Shown here piece by piece: positions 44,187-53,458 of a stretch of DNA of 64,000 nt. The notes under the pieces were generated by a model. That model was given only the letters and a program-made list of their open reading frames with translations. It was not told the origin of the DNA and did no database searches. Numbering within the stretch: the stretch's first letter is position 1; each line of letters opens with the position of its first letter. The DNA is from Streptomyces taklimakanensis (GTDB lineage: Bacteria; Actinomycetota; Actinomycetes; Streptomycetales; Streptomycetaceae). Made by a program: the position numbers and the translations under genes. The DNA is taken from NCBI RefSeq assembly GCF_009709575.1, contig NZ_WIXO01000001.1, positions 5,885,285 to 5,949,284 of the forward strand, read 5' to 3'.

Positions 44187-44268
44187 GAGTGTCCTTTCCG
44201 TCATTGCCGGGTGAGGAAGGGGGCAACGGGGGGCGCGCACGGCATGTGGCGCTGCCGCCCCGGATGGG

Positions 44269-46800
44269 CTAGGACCAGCGGCGCAGCGTGGCCCGGGCCG
44301 GCAGCGTGACCGCCGGCAGGGCCAGGCCGCCGGCGGCGACCGCGAAGCATCCGTACACCAGCGGGGGCACGTACGGCATGTCACCGGTCACGCCGCTCAT
44401 CATCGGGATCAGCGTGGCCGCGGCGATCGCGGAGCCGAGGACCAGGCCCACCACGGCGACCAGCAGGCCTTCCCAGCGGAGCATCGTCATCACCTGACGC
44501 CGGGTGGAGCCGACGAGGCGCAGCATGCCCAGCTCGCGGCGGCGGCCCAGGACCGTCATCACCAGGGTGTTGACCGCGGCGACGGCGGCGAACCCGCCGA
44601 GGACCGCGGCCATGGTGTTGTTCATCCAGGCGCCCAGCTTCGCGTCGCGGTTCTGCTCGGTGGCGTAGCCGGAGGCGTCGGTGACCTCGCCCAGGGCGGT
44701 GAGCGACTTCTTTGAGCCGCCCCGTACCAGGAGCGTGCTGTCGAAGCTCGAGGTGACGTGCCCGGCCAGGGACGCCCGGTCCATGGTCACCGTGGCCAGG
44801 CCGAGGCCGCGGCCGTAGACCGCGACGATCTCGGGGCTGACCTCCGTCCCGTCGGGGAGGTAGAGCGGGAGCCGGTCGCCGACACCGGCGTCCGCCGAGG
44901 TCGCCAGGGCCTTGTCGATGGCGATACGCCCCTCGCCGAGCCGGTCGAGGCTGCCGTCGCGTACGTCCAGGTCCTGCACCTTCGCCAGCTCGGCGCCAGA
45001 GCCGGTGACGCCCTGGGTGGTCGCGCCCTGGAGCGACGTGAACTCGCCGGAGCCGGTCGGCACCAGCACCTGCGTGTTCAGCAGCCCGACGGCCGCCTCC
45101 ACGCCCGGCGCGCGGGCGGCGCGTGCCGCCGCGTCCACCGGGAGCCCGGCCGGGTCCGTCACCACATGGTCCGCGGTGATGCCCGCGCGCAGCTGCTTGT
45201 CGGCGGCGTGGGTCTCGCTCGTGTGCATGAACACGAGGGTCGAGGAGAAGGCCACGGCGAGTACGATCGGGGTGATCGCGGAGGCGAGGCGGCGGGCGTT
45301 GGTACGGGAGTTGGCGGCCGCGAGTTCGGCGGACGGGCCCGCGCCGCGCAGCGGGAGGCCGAACAGGCCGGCGCACAGCCGTGCCACCAACGGGCCGAGC
45401 AGCCCGACGGCGAGCATGAAGAGCATGACGACGCCGAGGGCGGCGCCGGCCGCGTCGTCCCCGGCGGAGCGGGCGGACACGCCGGTGAGGATCGTGCCTC
45501 CGACGAGGGCGCCGACGCCGAGGAGGGTACGGACCAGACCGGGCCGCAGCCGCTCCACCGACGCGTCCGACAGCGCCTGTCCGGGCTTGATCTTCGCGGG
45601 CCGGCGCCCGGCCATCCAGCCTGCGCCGAGCGCGGTGAGCAGTCCCATGACGACGGCGGCGAGCAGCGGAAGCCCGGAGACGTGCAGGTCCACGGCGCGC
45701 GGGATGGCGTCCCGGTCCTGGAGCTGCCCGAACCACCAGTGGGCGAGCCCGATGCCGGGCAGGCAGCCGATGATCCCGGCGAGCGGCGCGACGAGCAGTG
45801 CTTCGGAGGCGACCGCGCGGCGGACCTGCCGCGGGGTGGCGCCGACGGCGCGCAGCAGGGCGAACTCGCGGGCCCGCTGACCGACCGAGAGCGCGACGGT
45901 TCCGGCGGCCGTGAAGACCGCGACGATGGCGGCGATGCCGCCGAAGGAGCCGCCGATTCCGAAGAGCGTCACCTTGGCGTACCCGAGGCCCGGGTCCTCG
46001 ACGGCACCGCGGTCGTCGCCGGTGTGGACCTGGACGCCGGAGCCGGCCAGGGCCTGCTTCACGGCGCCGGCGAGGGCGTCGGCGTCGGTGCCGTCCTCCG
46101 CCAGCACGACGATGGCGTCGGCCTTGCCGGGATGCCCGGCGAGCAGGGGGGCCTGGGTGTCGGCGAACCAGGTCAGGGCACCCGCGTCGCCAAAGTCGCG
46201 GGCGGTCTCCGCGGGGCCGGCCTCGGCGACGCCGGCGACGCGGAAGTCCTGCCGGCCGGCGGCGGTCTCCAGTACGACGGTGTCGCCGACCGCGGCGTGC
46301 GCGGCGCGGGCCGTTCCCGCGTCGAGGACGACTTCCCCCTCGCGGGGTGCGGAGCCGGTGGTCAACGAGGTGCCGGTGAAGGTGTGCGAGCCCCATCCGT
46401 GCGCGGTGAGCACACCTCCCGGAACAGTCGGTGCACGGGCGCCGGCGTCCACCGCGCGCACCGGGAAGGTGAAGTCCGCGACGGCGGTGGCTGCCCCCGG
46501 CGCCCCGGCGGCCTTCGCGGCCAGCCCGGCGTCCATCCGTGCCGTGTCCGGCAGGGGCGTCGCCTCCTTCTCGCGGTCCTCGCCGCTGCCGGTGACGACG
46601 TACTTGTTCTGGTCCGCCGCCGCGACGACCGGCGCGTTCGCGTACCGTTGCGGCGGCACGGAGGCGCGCAGGCTGGTCTCGAGGAGGATTCCGCAGGCCG
46701 AGACGATCAGTGCGGACATCAGCAGCGCGAGGAAGGTCCCCGCGAAGGACGCGGGCTTGAAGCGGACAGCCTCACGGGCGAGTCCGTTGGGGCGCCTCAT
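44269..46800 (-). CDS. FtsX/MacB-type ABC transporter permease
   Basis: The 843-residue protein has the duplicated layout of large FtsX-like permeases: an N-terminal helix (AGTFLALLMSALIVSACGIL), an extracytoplasmic domain of about 220 residues, three to four helices (FGGIAAIVAVFTAAGTVALS), a middle helix set, a second outer domain, and a final set (VLGGFAAVAAVNTLVM, LALPAVTLPARATLRRW). It contains two FtsX units with ALLRAVGATPRQV and MLRLVGSTRRQV coupling motifs. It overlaps the ATPase gene by four bases. Export of lipids or peptides is likely. Confidence 0.92.
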   Translation of the reverse strand: MRRPNGLAREAVRFKPASFAGTFLALLMSALIVSACGILLETSLRASVPPQRYANAPVVAAADQNKYVVTGSGEDREKEATPLPDTARMDAGLAAKAAGAPGAATAVADFTFPVRAVDAGARAPTVPGGVLTAHGWGSHTFTGTSLTTGSAPREGEVVLDAGTARAAHAAVGDTVVLETAAGRQDFRVAGVAEAGPAETARDFGDAGALTWFADTQAPLLAGHPGKADAIVVLAEDGTDADALAGAVKQALAGSGVQVHTGDDRGAVEDPGLGYAKVTLFGIGGSFGGIAAIVAVFTAAGTVALSVGQRAREFALLRAVGATPRQVRRAVASEALLVAPLAGIIGCLPGIGLAHWWFGQLQDRDAIPRAVDLHVSGLPLLAAVVMGLLTALGAGWMAGRRPAKIKPGQALSDASVERLRPGLVRTLLGVGALVGGTILTGVSARSAGDDAAGAALGVVMLFMLAVGLLGPLVARLCAGLFGLPLRGAGPSAELAAANSRTNARRLASAITPIVLAVAFSSTLVFMHTSETHAADKQLRAGITADHVVTDPAGLPVDAAARAARAPGVEAAVGLLNTQVLVPTGSGEFTSLQGATTQGVTGSGAELAKVQDLDVRDGSLDRLGEGRIAIDKALATSADAGVGDRLPLYLPDGTEVSPEIVAVYGRGLGLATVTMDRASLAGHVTSSFDSTLLVRGGSKKSLTALGEVTDASGYATEQNRDAKLGAWMNNTMAAVLGGFAAVAAVNTLVMTVLGRRRELGMLRLVGSTRRQVMTMLRWEGLLVAVVGLVLGSAIAAATLIPMMSGVTGDMPYVPPLVYGCFAVAAGGLALPAVTLPARATLRRWS

Positions 46801-47624
46801 GCCGCCACCCCCGTCATCGCACCGGAGCGGGAGGCGCGCGAGGTGAGCACGGCCATCCGTGCCGCGATCTGCTCCACCGAACCGCGCTCGAGGCGGTCGA
46901 CGAAGGCGCCGTCGGCGAGGAACAGCACACGGTCGGCCCAGGCGGCCGCGGCCGGGTCGTGGGTGACCATGACAACGGTGGCGCCCAGAGCGTCCACCGC
47001 ATTGCGCAGCAGGCCGAGGACCTCGGCGGCGGTGCCGGTGTCGAGGGCGCCGGTGGGTTCGTCCGCGAAGATCACGTCGGGGCCGGTGACCAGGGCGCGG
47101 GCGACGGCCACGCGTTGCTGCTGACCGCCGGAGAGCTCTCCGGGCCGGCTCTTCGCCTTGTCGGCGAGTCCGACCTGGGCGAGCACCGCCTGCGCCTGGC
47201 GCCGGTCCTGGCGCTGCCCGGCCAGGCGCATGGGCAGCAGCACGTTCTGCTCCACGGTCAGCGACGGCAGCAGGTTGAACGCCTGGAAGACGAAGCCGAG
47301 GCGGCTGCGGCGCAGCTCGGTGAGCTCGTTCTCGCTCATGCCGGTGATCTCCGTGCCGCCGAGGCGCACGGATCCCGCCGTCGGCCGGTCGAGCCCGGCA
47401 GCGCACTGCAGGAAGGTGGACTTGCCGGACCCGGACGGGCCCATGACCGCGGTGAACGTGCCGCGCGGCAGGGCGAGGTCGATGCCCGCGAGGGCGTGCA
47501 CCGTGCCCGGCCCGCGGCCGTACTGCCGCCGGACGTCGCGCAGTTCGACGGCGAGACCGGGCGTGGCGGCCGGGACCTCGGGCCGGTTGTCCGCCTTCTG
47601 CCGCTTGCCCCTGCGTAGCCTCAT
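46797..47624 (-). CDS. ABC transporter ATP-binding protein (MacB/LolD type)
   Basis: The 275-residue ATPase has Walker A GPSGSGKST (62-70), signature LSGGQ (164-168), Walker B VIFADEP (184-190) and the switch His222. The family insert ALDTGT follows Walker B. ATG 47624 has GAGGGAGA six bases upstream. It pairs with the overlapping FtsX-like permease. The gene lies 134 bases from a response regulator on the same strand, with a 53-bp element shared with the desaturase promoter in between. Confidence 0.95.
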   Translation of the reverse strand: MRLRRGKRQKADNRPEVPAATPGLAVELRDVRRQYGRGPGTVHALAGIDLALPRGTFTAVMGPSGSGKSTFLQCAAGLDRPTAGSVRLGGTEITGMSENELTELRRSRLGFVFQAFNLLPSLTVEQNVLLPMRLAGQRQDRRQAQAVLAQVGLADKAKSRPGELSGGQQQRVAVARALVTGPDVIFADEPTGALDTGTAAEVLGLLRNAVDALGATVVMVTHDPAAAAWADRVLFLADGAFVDRLERGSVEQIAARMAVLTSRASRSGAMTGVAA

Positions 47625-47683
47625 GTCCCGTCTCCCTCTCACGCGCACTTTCTGTGACGGGTGAAGAGTGCGGGGACGGCTGA

Positions 47684-47736
47684 GCGCCGGGCGTCATACC
47701 GGGGAGCCAATGTGGGGGTGCTACCGCGGTAGGGGG
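47684..47736 (-). promoter_or_regulatory. Shared regulon element, exporter copy
   Basis: Read on the minus strand: CCCCCTACCGCGGTAGCACC, then TTGGCTCCCCGGTATGACGC. It contains the perfect 12-bp palindrome CTACCGCGGTAG (47721-47732). Most positions recur in the same order at 50877-50930. Its far end lies 112 bases from the ATPase start. Likely site of the adjacent NarL-type response regulator (inference). Confidence 0.65.
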
Positions 47737-47758
47737 TGGAGGAGGGGCGGGGGCGGTC

Positions 47759-48433
47759 CTACTCGCCCGGAACGACCAGCCCCGACTCGTAGGCGAAGAC
47801 CACCGCCTGGGCGCGGTCGCGCAGGTCAAGCTTGGTCAGGACGCGGCTGACGTGCGTCTTCACCGTCTGCTCGGCCAGCACCAGCGTCTGCGCGATCTCC
47901 CCGTTCGACTGCCCGCGGGCCACCAGCGTGAGGACCTCGGTCTCGCGTTCCGTCAGGCCTTTGAGCCGCAGCGCGGACTTGCCCCGGACGGCGGAACGCT
48001 GCTTGGCGAAGTCCGCGATGAGGCGGCGCGTCACGGAAGGGGCGAGCAGCGCGTCACCCGAGGCCACGACGCGGACCGCCGCGATGAGGTCGGCCGGCGG
48101 CGCATCCTTGAGGAGGAAGCCGCTCGCGCCCGCCCGGAGCGCCTCGTAGACGTAGTCGTCGACGTCGAAGGTGGTGAGCATCAGGACGCGCGGCCGGTGT
48201 GTCACACCGGGTGCCGACTCCAGGAGGCGGCGTGCGGCCTCCAGCCCGTCCATCTCGGGCATCCGCACGTCCATCAGCACGACGTCCGGGTGGGTACGCC
48301 GGCTCAGCTCGACGCCCTGCGCGCCGTCGGGGGCCTCGCCCACCACGTCGATGTCGCTCTGGGCGGCCAGCAGGGCGGCGAAGCCGGCCCGCACCATGGC
48401 CTGGTCGTCGACGATGATGACGCGCGTCGTCAC
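47759..48433 (-). CDS. NarL/LuxR-type response regulator
   Basis: A 224-residue regulator: receiver domain with acidic pair Asp9-Asp10, phospho-accepting Asp55 in VVLMDVRMPEMDG, Lys in GFLLKDAPP, then a LuxR helix-turn-helix (LTERETEVLTLVARGQSNGE, TVKTHVSRVLTKL). It is 12 bases downstream of the histidine kinase and upstream of the ABC exporter genes. It likely activates exporter and desaturase through their shared element. Confidence 0.95.
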   Translation of the reverse strand: MTTRVIIVDDQAMVRAGFAALLAAQSDIDVVGEAPDGAQGVELSRRTHPDVVLMDVRMPEMDGLEAARRLLESAPGVTHRPRVLMLTTFDVDDYVYEALRAGASGFLLKDAPPADLIAAVRVVASGDALLAPSVTRRLIADFAKQRSAVRGKSALRLKGLTERETEVLTLVARGQSNGEIAQTLVLAEQTVKTHVSRVLTKLDLRDRAQAVVFAYESGLVVPGE

Positions 48434-48445
48434 GTGAAGTCCTTT

Positions 48446-49678
48446 TCAGTCGGGGAAGTTCAGGGGAAGTTGGGCGGCGACCCGGAAGCCGCCGTCCGGC
48501 AGCGGCCCCGTGTCGAGGCTGCCGCCGACCAGCCGCACCCGCTCGCGCATGCCGACGAGGCCGTGCCCGGTGCCGCCCACCTCGAGCGGCCGGTCGGGCG
48601 GCTGGGGCGGCGGTCCGTTGACGACCAGGACGGTGAGCCGCGCACCGTCCTGCGGATCGGACTCCGTCACCGACAGCGACACCTGCGTGCGGGCACCCGG
48701 TGCGTGCCGCACGACGTTCGAGAGAGCCTCCTGGACAATCCGGTACGCGGACAGACCGACCGCCTCGGGCACCTCGACGTCGCAGGGGGTGAACTCCACC
48801 GGCCCGCGGGCCCTCGCCGTCACTTCCACCAGCTGCCCGATCTGTGCCAGGCCCGGCTGGGGCACGAGCTCGCCGTGCGCCTCCTCGTTGCGCAGCACGC
48901 CGAGGAGCCGTCGCATTTCGCCGAGCGACTCACGCGCGGTCGCCGCAATGGACGTGAACTCCTCCCGCACGTCCGGCGGCAGCCTGTCGAGGCGGTACTC
49001 CGCGGTGTCCGCCTGCACCGTGATGACGGACATGTGGTGTGCCACCACGTCGTGCAGCTCGCGGGCGATCCGGGCGCGCTCCTCCAGCAGCGTCCGCCGG
49101 CCACGTTCGGCCTCGCTGATCGTCTCCTGCTCGACCAGCCTGCGCTGCACCTCGGACCGCTCGCGCAGCGCACCGCCCAGCAGGAGCGCGACGCCCCCGA
49201 GGATGGTGAACAGCAGGCCCACGGCGCCGAAGCCATGGGGCGCGACGAGCCCCAGGGCCACGTTCGCGGCGGCCGTGGCCAGCCACACCAGCAGCAGTGT
49301 CCGGCGCCGCTCGCGCAGCCCCAGGGCGAGGCAGAGGCCGACGTACCCGACGATCTCCATGGGCGGGAACGGCCACAGCAGCCGCTCCTGGAAGTCGACG
49401 GTGAGCAGGGCGAGCGCCCCGGCAACGTCCGCGACGAAGACCACGTACCAGGCCTGCAGCGGCCGTACGACGGCGAGCAGCAGCGGCGCGGCCTGCGCGA
49501 CGGCCAACCCGCCGGCGACGCCTCCGGTCAGGCCGTAGTCGGCGCTGAGGACCACGATGGTCGTGGGCAGCAGGGCGACGCACAGCACGAATGCCACGGC
49601 CCACGGCAGCAGCCGCACCCATCGCCGCGAAGCCCCCGCGAGCAGTGCGCGCGGGCGTTCCTCCTCCACTGAGGTCAT
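48446..49678 (-). CDS. NarL-class sensor histidine kinase
   Basis: A 410-residue kinase with about six N-terminal helices (residues 22-170) and little outer loop, so it probably senses the membrane itself. HisKA_3 box RIARELHDVVAHHMSVI with His209. HATPase_c motifs RIVQEALSNVVRHA (N box) and GTGHGLVGMRERV (G box). ATG 49678 was chosen; ATG 49723 is possible. A multi-helix sensor with a NarL-type partner resembles the DesK design, and a desaturase gene lies right upstream. Confidence 0.93.
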   Translation of the reverse strand: MTSVEEERPRALLAGASRRWVRLLPWAVAFVLCVALLPTTIVVLSADYGLTGGVAGGLAVAQAAPLLLAVVRPLQAWYVVFVADVAGALALLTVDFQERLLWPFPPMEIVGYVGLCLALGLRERRRTLLLVWLATAAANVALGLVAPHGFGAVGLLFTILGGVALLLGGALRERSEVQRRLVEQETISEAERGRRTLLEERARIARELHDVVAHHMSVITVQADTAEYRLDRLPPDVREEFTSIAATARESLGEMRRLLGVLRNEEAHGELVPQPGLAQIGQLVEVTARARGPVEFTPCDVEVPEAVGLSAYRIVQEALSNVVRHAPGARTQVSLSVTESDPQDGARLTVLVVNGPPPQPPDRPLEVGGTGHGLVGMRERVRLVGGSLDTGPLPDGGFRVAAQLPLNFPD

Positions 49679-49735
49679 GCGCACCAGCCTATGTGCGCCG
49701 CGACGGCGTCCGGAGTGGCGCAAGGCGTCGGCTCC

Positions 49736-50821
49736 TCACATGTCGGCACGCAGCGGTTCTCCCACTTCGTCCATGTGCCGCAGGGCCTGACGGTGGGAGT
49801 CGACGAGGTCGGTCTCCGCGTAGGGGCTGCCGAGGTCGCGGCAGCGGGCCTTCACCATGGACCGGGCGAGCCTCGGGTACGGGCGGGGCATGCTGGGGAA
49901 CAGGTGGTGCTCGGCCTGGTAGTTGAGGCCCCCGAGGAACCAGTCGGTGAGGAAGCTGCCCCTGACGTCGCGGGACGCGATGGCCTGGAGCCGCAGGTGT
50001 CCCCCTTTCTCGCCGTCGAGGTCGGGCATGTCCATCCCCTTGTGGTCGGGCGCGAAGGCCATGCCCAGATGCAGCTCGGACAGCGCCTGGTGGAGCGCCA
50101 CGAAGACGAGTGCGTGCGTGAGCGGCATGGTCGTCAGGAGGAGCGTGCCCTCCACCGGCCGTTCGCGGCCGGTCCGACGGTACAGGTCCTGGAAGCCGTA
50201 GGGCTTCAGGGCGAGACCCCCGAGGAGGGCGAGCGGGAAGAAGAGCCGGGCCTGGTGGCGGGTGAGCAGGCCGCGGAAGCCCGTGCGGGTGGCAGCCTGC
50301 TCACTGGTGAAGACGAGGGCGTCGGGGGCGACGTCAGGGTCCTTGCCGATGTGGTTGGGGTTGGCGTGGTGGCGGTCGTGCTTGTCGTCCCACCACCCGT
50401 GGCTCACGCCGAGCAGCAGGTCGCCGTGGACGAGGCCGATCCGGCGGTTCACGGCCCGGTCGCCGCTGACCTGGGCATGGCCCGCGTCGTGGCCGATGAA
50501 CGCCGTGCGGGCACACAGGACGGCTAGGACGGAGGCCAGCGCGACGACCCACCAGGAGCCGCCCATGAGCGCCGTGCCGGTGACGATGGCGGCAAGTCCC
50601 AGCGCGTTGGTCGCGATGGTGCGCGCGTACCAGCCGGGGCGCCGGTCGAGCAGCCCCTGTCCCTCGACGTCACGCAGCAGCGGCGTGAACTCGCTGCCCG
50701 CGTCCGGTGGAGCTTGTCGCGCGGTGGCGTTCTCGCGGTGCGGCGAAGGCGAGCTTCGCCGTGTGCTGCTGGCACGCGTGGTCACTACGGCGGTGGTCGG
50801 CAACGTCCTGAAGCGGCGCAT
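49736..50821 (-). CDS. Membrane fatty acid desaturase
   Basis: The 361-residue protein has the three histidine boxes of membrane di-iron desaturases: GHDAGH (110-115), HDRHHANPNH (148-157) and NYQAEHH (300-306), with four helices between them. It is closest in pattern to actinobacterial acyl-lipid/acyl-CoA DesA3-type enzymes, which introduce double bonds to keep membranes fluid. ATG 50821 has AGGAAGA upstream. Its promoter shares the 53-bp element of the ABC exporter. It lies 57 bases upstream of the kinase gene on the same strand. Confidence 0.93.
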   Translation of the reverse strand: MRRFRTLPTTAVVTTRASSTRRSSPSPHRENATARQAPPDAGSEFTPLLRDVEGQGLLDRRPGWYARTIATNALGLAAIVTGTALMGGSWWVVALASVLAVLCARTAFIGHDAGHAQVSGDRAVNRRIGLVHGDLLLGVSHGWWDDKHDRHHANPNHIGKDPDVAPDALVFTSEQAATRTGFRGLLTRHQARLFFPLALLGGLALKPYGFQDLYRRTGRERPVEGTLLLTTMPLTHALVFVALHQALSELHLGMAFAPDHKGMDMPDLDGEKGGHLRLQAIASRDVRGSFLTDWFLGGLNYQAEHHLFPSMPRPYPRLARSMVKARCRDLGSPYAETDLVDSHRQALRHMDEVGEPLRADM

Positions 50822-50876
50822 CCATCCGTCTTCCTCTGTCTCGTCCGTGGGAAGACGAGAGGGTAGAGACGCGGTG

Positions 50877-50930
50877 GGCGCCGGGGCGTCACACCAGGGA
50901 GCCAAGGCGCGGTGATACCCGAGTAGGGGG
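50877..50930 (-). promoter_or_regulatory. Shared regulon element, desaturase copy
   Basis: Minus strand: CCCCCTACTCGGGTATCACC, then TTGGCTCCCTGGTGTGACGC. Aligned with 47684-47736 it keeps CCCCCTAC, GGTA, CACC, TTGGCTCCC, GGT and TGACGCCC in register with one single-base gap in each copy. Its far end lies 109 bases from the desaturase start, against 112 for the exporter. Confidence 0.65.
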
Positions 50931-51023
50931 TTGGGCCAGGTCCGGTCACCGCGCGGCACGGGCCGCACCGCCCCCGGTGGGCCCGCCCCGCGCGCAAGGA
51001 CCTTCCGAAACGACCGCCCTCCC

Positions 51024-51560
51024 CTACGCCACGCCCCCCGCGGCCGCGACGGGCCCCGGCTCCCCGCTCTCCCGCTGCTCGAACTGTGTCCGGTACAGCT
51101 CGGTGTAGCGGCCGTCGGCCGCCAGGAGCTCGTCGTGGGCGCCGCGTGCTACGGTCCGGCCGCTCTCGATCACCAGGAGGTCGGCCGCGCGGACGGTGGA
51201 CAGGCGGTGGGCGATGACGAGGGCGGTGCGGTCGACCAGGGCCTCAGTCAGGGCCTCCTGAACGGCGGGCTCCGAGGTGTTGTCGAGGTGGGTGGTGGCC
51301 TCGTCGAGGATGGCCACGTGCCGGCGGGCCGGCAGCAGCCGGGCATGGTCGTGCGCCGGCGCTCGCCGCTGGAGAGGCGGCAGCCGCGTTCGCCGACCAC
51401 CGTCTCCAGGCCGTCCGGCAGGGACCGTACGAGGGTGTCGCCTGTCGCGCAGGGCGAACCAGCCGCCGAGGCCGTGGACCAGCGCGAGGCCGTCCATCTC
51501 GACAGCTGGACACGGCCCTCGACCCCCTGCCCCTGGTACCGGTCGGCCGAGGCGGGGCAG
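51024..51560 (-). pseudogene. ABC multidrug exporter ATPase end, frameshifted
   Basis: The last 100 residues are a good exporter ATPase tail: HVAILDEATTHLDNTSEPAV (Walker B), VIAHRLSTVRAADLLVIESG (switch His) and GAHDELLAADGRYTELYRTQ. The preceding signature region (DGLETVVGERGCRLSSGERR) lies in another frame, with a degenerate LSSGE. Walker A and the membrane domain are absent. It is the remnant of a heterodimer-type exporter gene. Confidence 0.7.
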
Positions 51561-51817
51561 CAGGACCCGCACGAACGCAGTCGGGCAGCTCGCCGCCGCA
51601 CTGCGCGCATCCTGGCGGCGAAGGCGGCGTCCATACGCGATACCGGTCGCCTGTCCGCACCATCGGCCGCCGGGCAGCGCCCCACGAACCCCTGCCGCCC
51701 CAAGCGGCGGCAGGGCACGCCGACTGCGTCCGGAGGGATACAAGGGCCGGCCCGGCGGCCCTCAGCAGGCGGGTTCTTCAGCAGCATCTCACCGGTTGAA
51801 AGACTGTCTGACCTGCC

Positions 51818-52417
51818 TCATTCCTTCAGGCGGGCATGGATGGCTTCGCTGATGGTCCGCACCGCACGGTCAACATCTCGCACTGTGGCCTCGGGAGTGA
51901 GCTGTTCGGATTCGTAGATGAACGCTGTGGAGCCGCGCCGGCTGCCGCAGTAGTCGATGATGCCGTGCTCGATCTGCGTCCGCAGTGCGCTCTCGTATCC
52001 GTGGCGCTCGTATGCACCGCAGTCGTCGCCGGCGATGGGGAGAAGATGTGTGGTGAGGCCCTGCAGTTTCGGCTGCAGACCCGAAGCGGGGGAGTATTCG
52101 AAGGCCCAGCCGTTGACGAAGACACGGTCGATCCACCCCTTCAACAGTGCAGGCATCGACCACCAGTACACGGGGAAGATCAGCACGAGATCGGTGGCGC
52201 GCTCAAGACGACGGTGTTCAGCCGTGACGTCAGCCGGATAGTTGCCGCCGTCGTGGTACGCCCGACGATCCGCCGGAGTGAACCGGGGGTCGAACCGCTC
52301 CTTGGCCAGGTCGGCGATCTCGACCGAACCGGGTTGAAGCGCTGCCTGAAGTTTTCCCAGCACATGATGCGTCAGGGACCGGGGGTCGGGGTTGGCGGCG
52401 ACCAGCAGGGCATGCAT
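51818..52417 (-). CDS. NAD(P)H:quinone reductase-like flavodoxin-fold protein
   Basis: The 199-residue protein is a flavodoxin_2-fold enzyme of the NQO1/KefF/MdaB group. It opens ALLVAANPDPRSLTHHV (FMN/FAD phosphate loop), then DLVLIFPVYWWSMPALLKGW (flavin isoalloxazine contact W-W-S-x-P) and DRVFVNGWAFEY. It reduces quinones with two electrons. Its ATG at 52417 lacks a strong ribosome site. Together with the NmrA-like gene upstream it forms a redox pair next to an AraC regulator. Confidence 0.88.
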   Translation of the reverse strand: MHALLVAANPDPRSLTHHVLGKLQAALQPGSVEIADLAKERFDPRFTPADRRAYHDGGNYPADVTAEHRRLERATDLVLIFPVYWWSMPALLKGWIDRVFVNGWAFEYSPASGLQPKLQGLTTHLLPIAGDDCGAYERHGYESALRTQIEHGIIDYCGSRRGSTAFIYESEQLTPEATVRDVDRAVRTISEAIHARLKE

Positions 52418-52531
52418 CGATGGCTCCGGTTACGTGAAGATACGGACGTAGACAAGTGGTGTGGATGTGCGGGATGGCGTGCGGTGCTCCGCTTCCCGGA
52501 GCCCAGTACGCCAGGCCAAGGCCCGCGGGAC

Positions 52532-53368
52532 TCAGCACCGCCAGGCTTCCGCTGCCGTGGCCCGCAGGACGAAGCCCTCGAAGGTCCGCGGCGCGCACCT
52601 CAGCACGGTGGCGACGGCGTCCGACGTCCAGGCGGCGGTCCCGCGTTCAAACAGCACGAACATCTCGGTGAGGTGCCGGGCCTCGTCCTCGCCCCAGCCC
52701 TCCTGGACCAACGTCGCGGTGTACTCGGCCGGGGAGATGCGCCGATGGACGATGGGCTGCCCGGACGCCCGGGAGATCGGCTCGACTGCCTCCGCCTGGG
52801 GCGGCCCGCGCGGCCCGGTCAGCTCATGGACCCGACCGGCGTGCTGTCCGGGCTCGGACAGCACTGCGGCCGCTACGTCGGCAACGTCCTCAAGGTCGAT
52901 GAACGGCCCGGGGACCGCACCCGCCGGAAGCGCCGGCTCGCCGGCGGCCAACGGGGCGCGGAAGGGGCGCCCGTCGAAGTTCTGGGCGAAGTTCGAGGCA
53001 CGCAGGATGGTCCGTTCCAGCGCCGAGCCGCGCACGGCGTCCTCGGCCGAGCGCATGTCCAGACCGAACGCGGAGTCGCCCCAATCGTCGGCGCCGTGAC
53101 CGGAGAGCAGGACCAGGCGCCGCACACCGGCGGCCTCGGTCCGCGCCACGAAGTCGTGCACCGGACCGGGCACGGGCACAGGCACCACGTAGGCGGTGGT
53201 GACGCCCCGCAGGACCTGATCCCAGCCGGCGGGGTGGAACCAGTCGAACGGGATCCGACTGGAACGGGAGGTGGCGCGCACGGGCGTGTCGCGTAGCCGC
53301 AACCGGGCGGTCACCCGCCGGCCGGTGTTGCCCGTCGCGCCGAGGACAAGAGTGATGTCGTTGCTCAT
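52532..53368 (-). CDS. NmrA-like NAD(P)-binding protein
   Basis: A 278-residue atypical SDR. The NAD(P) motif LGATGNTGRRV (9-19), the loop after strand 4 (TTAYVVPVPVPGP) and RLVLLSGHGADD, then TILRASNFAQNF are typical of NmrA/azoreductase-like members such as MesX or QorB. It may act as a quinone reductase or redox sensor. It is divergent from the AraC regulator across 90 bp. A longer variant arm (RISPAEYTATLVQEGWGEDE) matches the family C-terminus. Confidence 0.88.
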   Translation of the reverse strand: MSNDITLVLGATGNTGRRVTARLRLRDTPVRATSRSSRIPFDWFHPAGWDQVLRGVTTAYVVPVPVPGPVHDFVARTEAAGVRRLVLLSGHGADDWGDSAFGLDMRSAEDAVRGSALERTILRASNFAQNFDGRPFRAPLAAGEPALPAGAVPGPFIDLEDVADVAAAVLSEPGQHAGRVHELTGPRGPPQAEAVEPISRASGQPIVHRRISPAEYTATLVQEGWGEDEARHLTEMFVLFERGTAAWTSDAVATVLRCAPRTFEGFVLRATAAEAWRC

Positions 53369-53405
53369 GGCAGCGAGTCAACGGCACGCGCCCGGACGGT
53401 TCCAT

Positions 53406-53445
53406 AGGTGATACGCCAGATCACCTGGGTAATCGTCTGAATCGT
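53406..53445. promoter_or_regulatory. Repeats in NmrA/AraC divergent promoter
   Basis: An inverted repeat AGGTGA (53406-53411) / TCACCT (53421-53426) is followed by direct repeats AATCGT at 53431-53436 and 53440-53445. TAGCCT at 53447 could be the -10 of the AraC gene, placing transcription start at its GTG. The AraC protein is the likely ligand of these half-sites. Confidence 0.45.
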
Positions 53446-53458
53446 TTAGCCTTGGCGG

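Noticed and set aside
44758..47124. 788-codon plus-strand frame opposite the FtsX permease and ATPase
   Set aside because: It is antisense to two intact overlapping genes with clear motifs and has Gly/Arg-rich non-protein composition.
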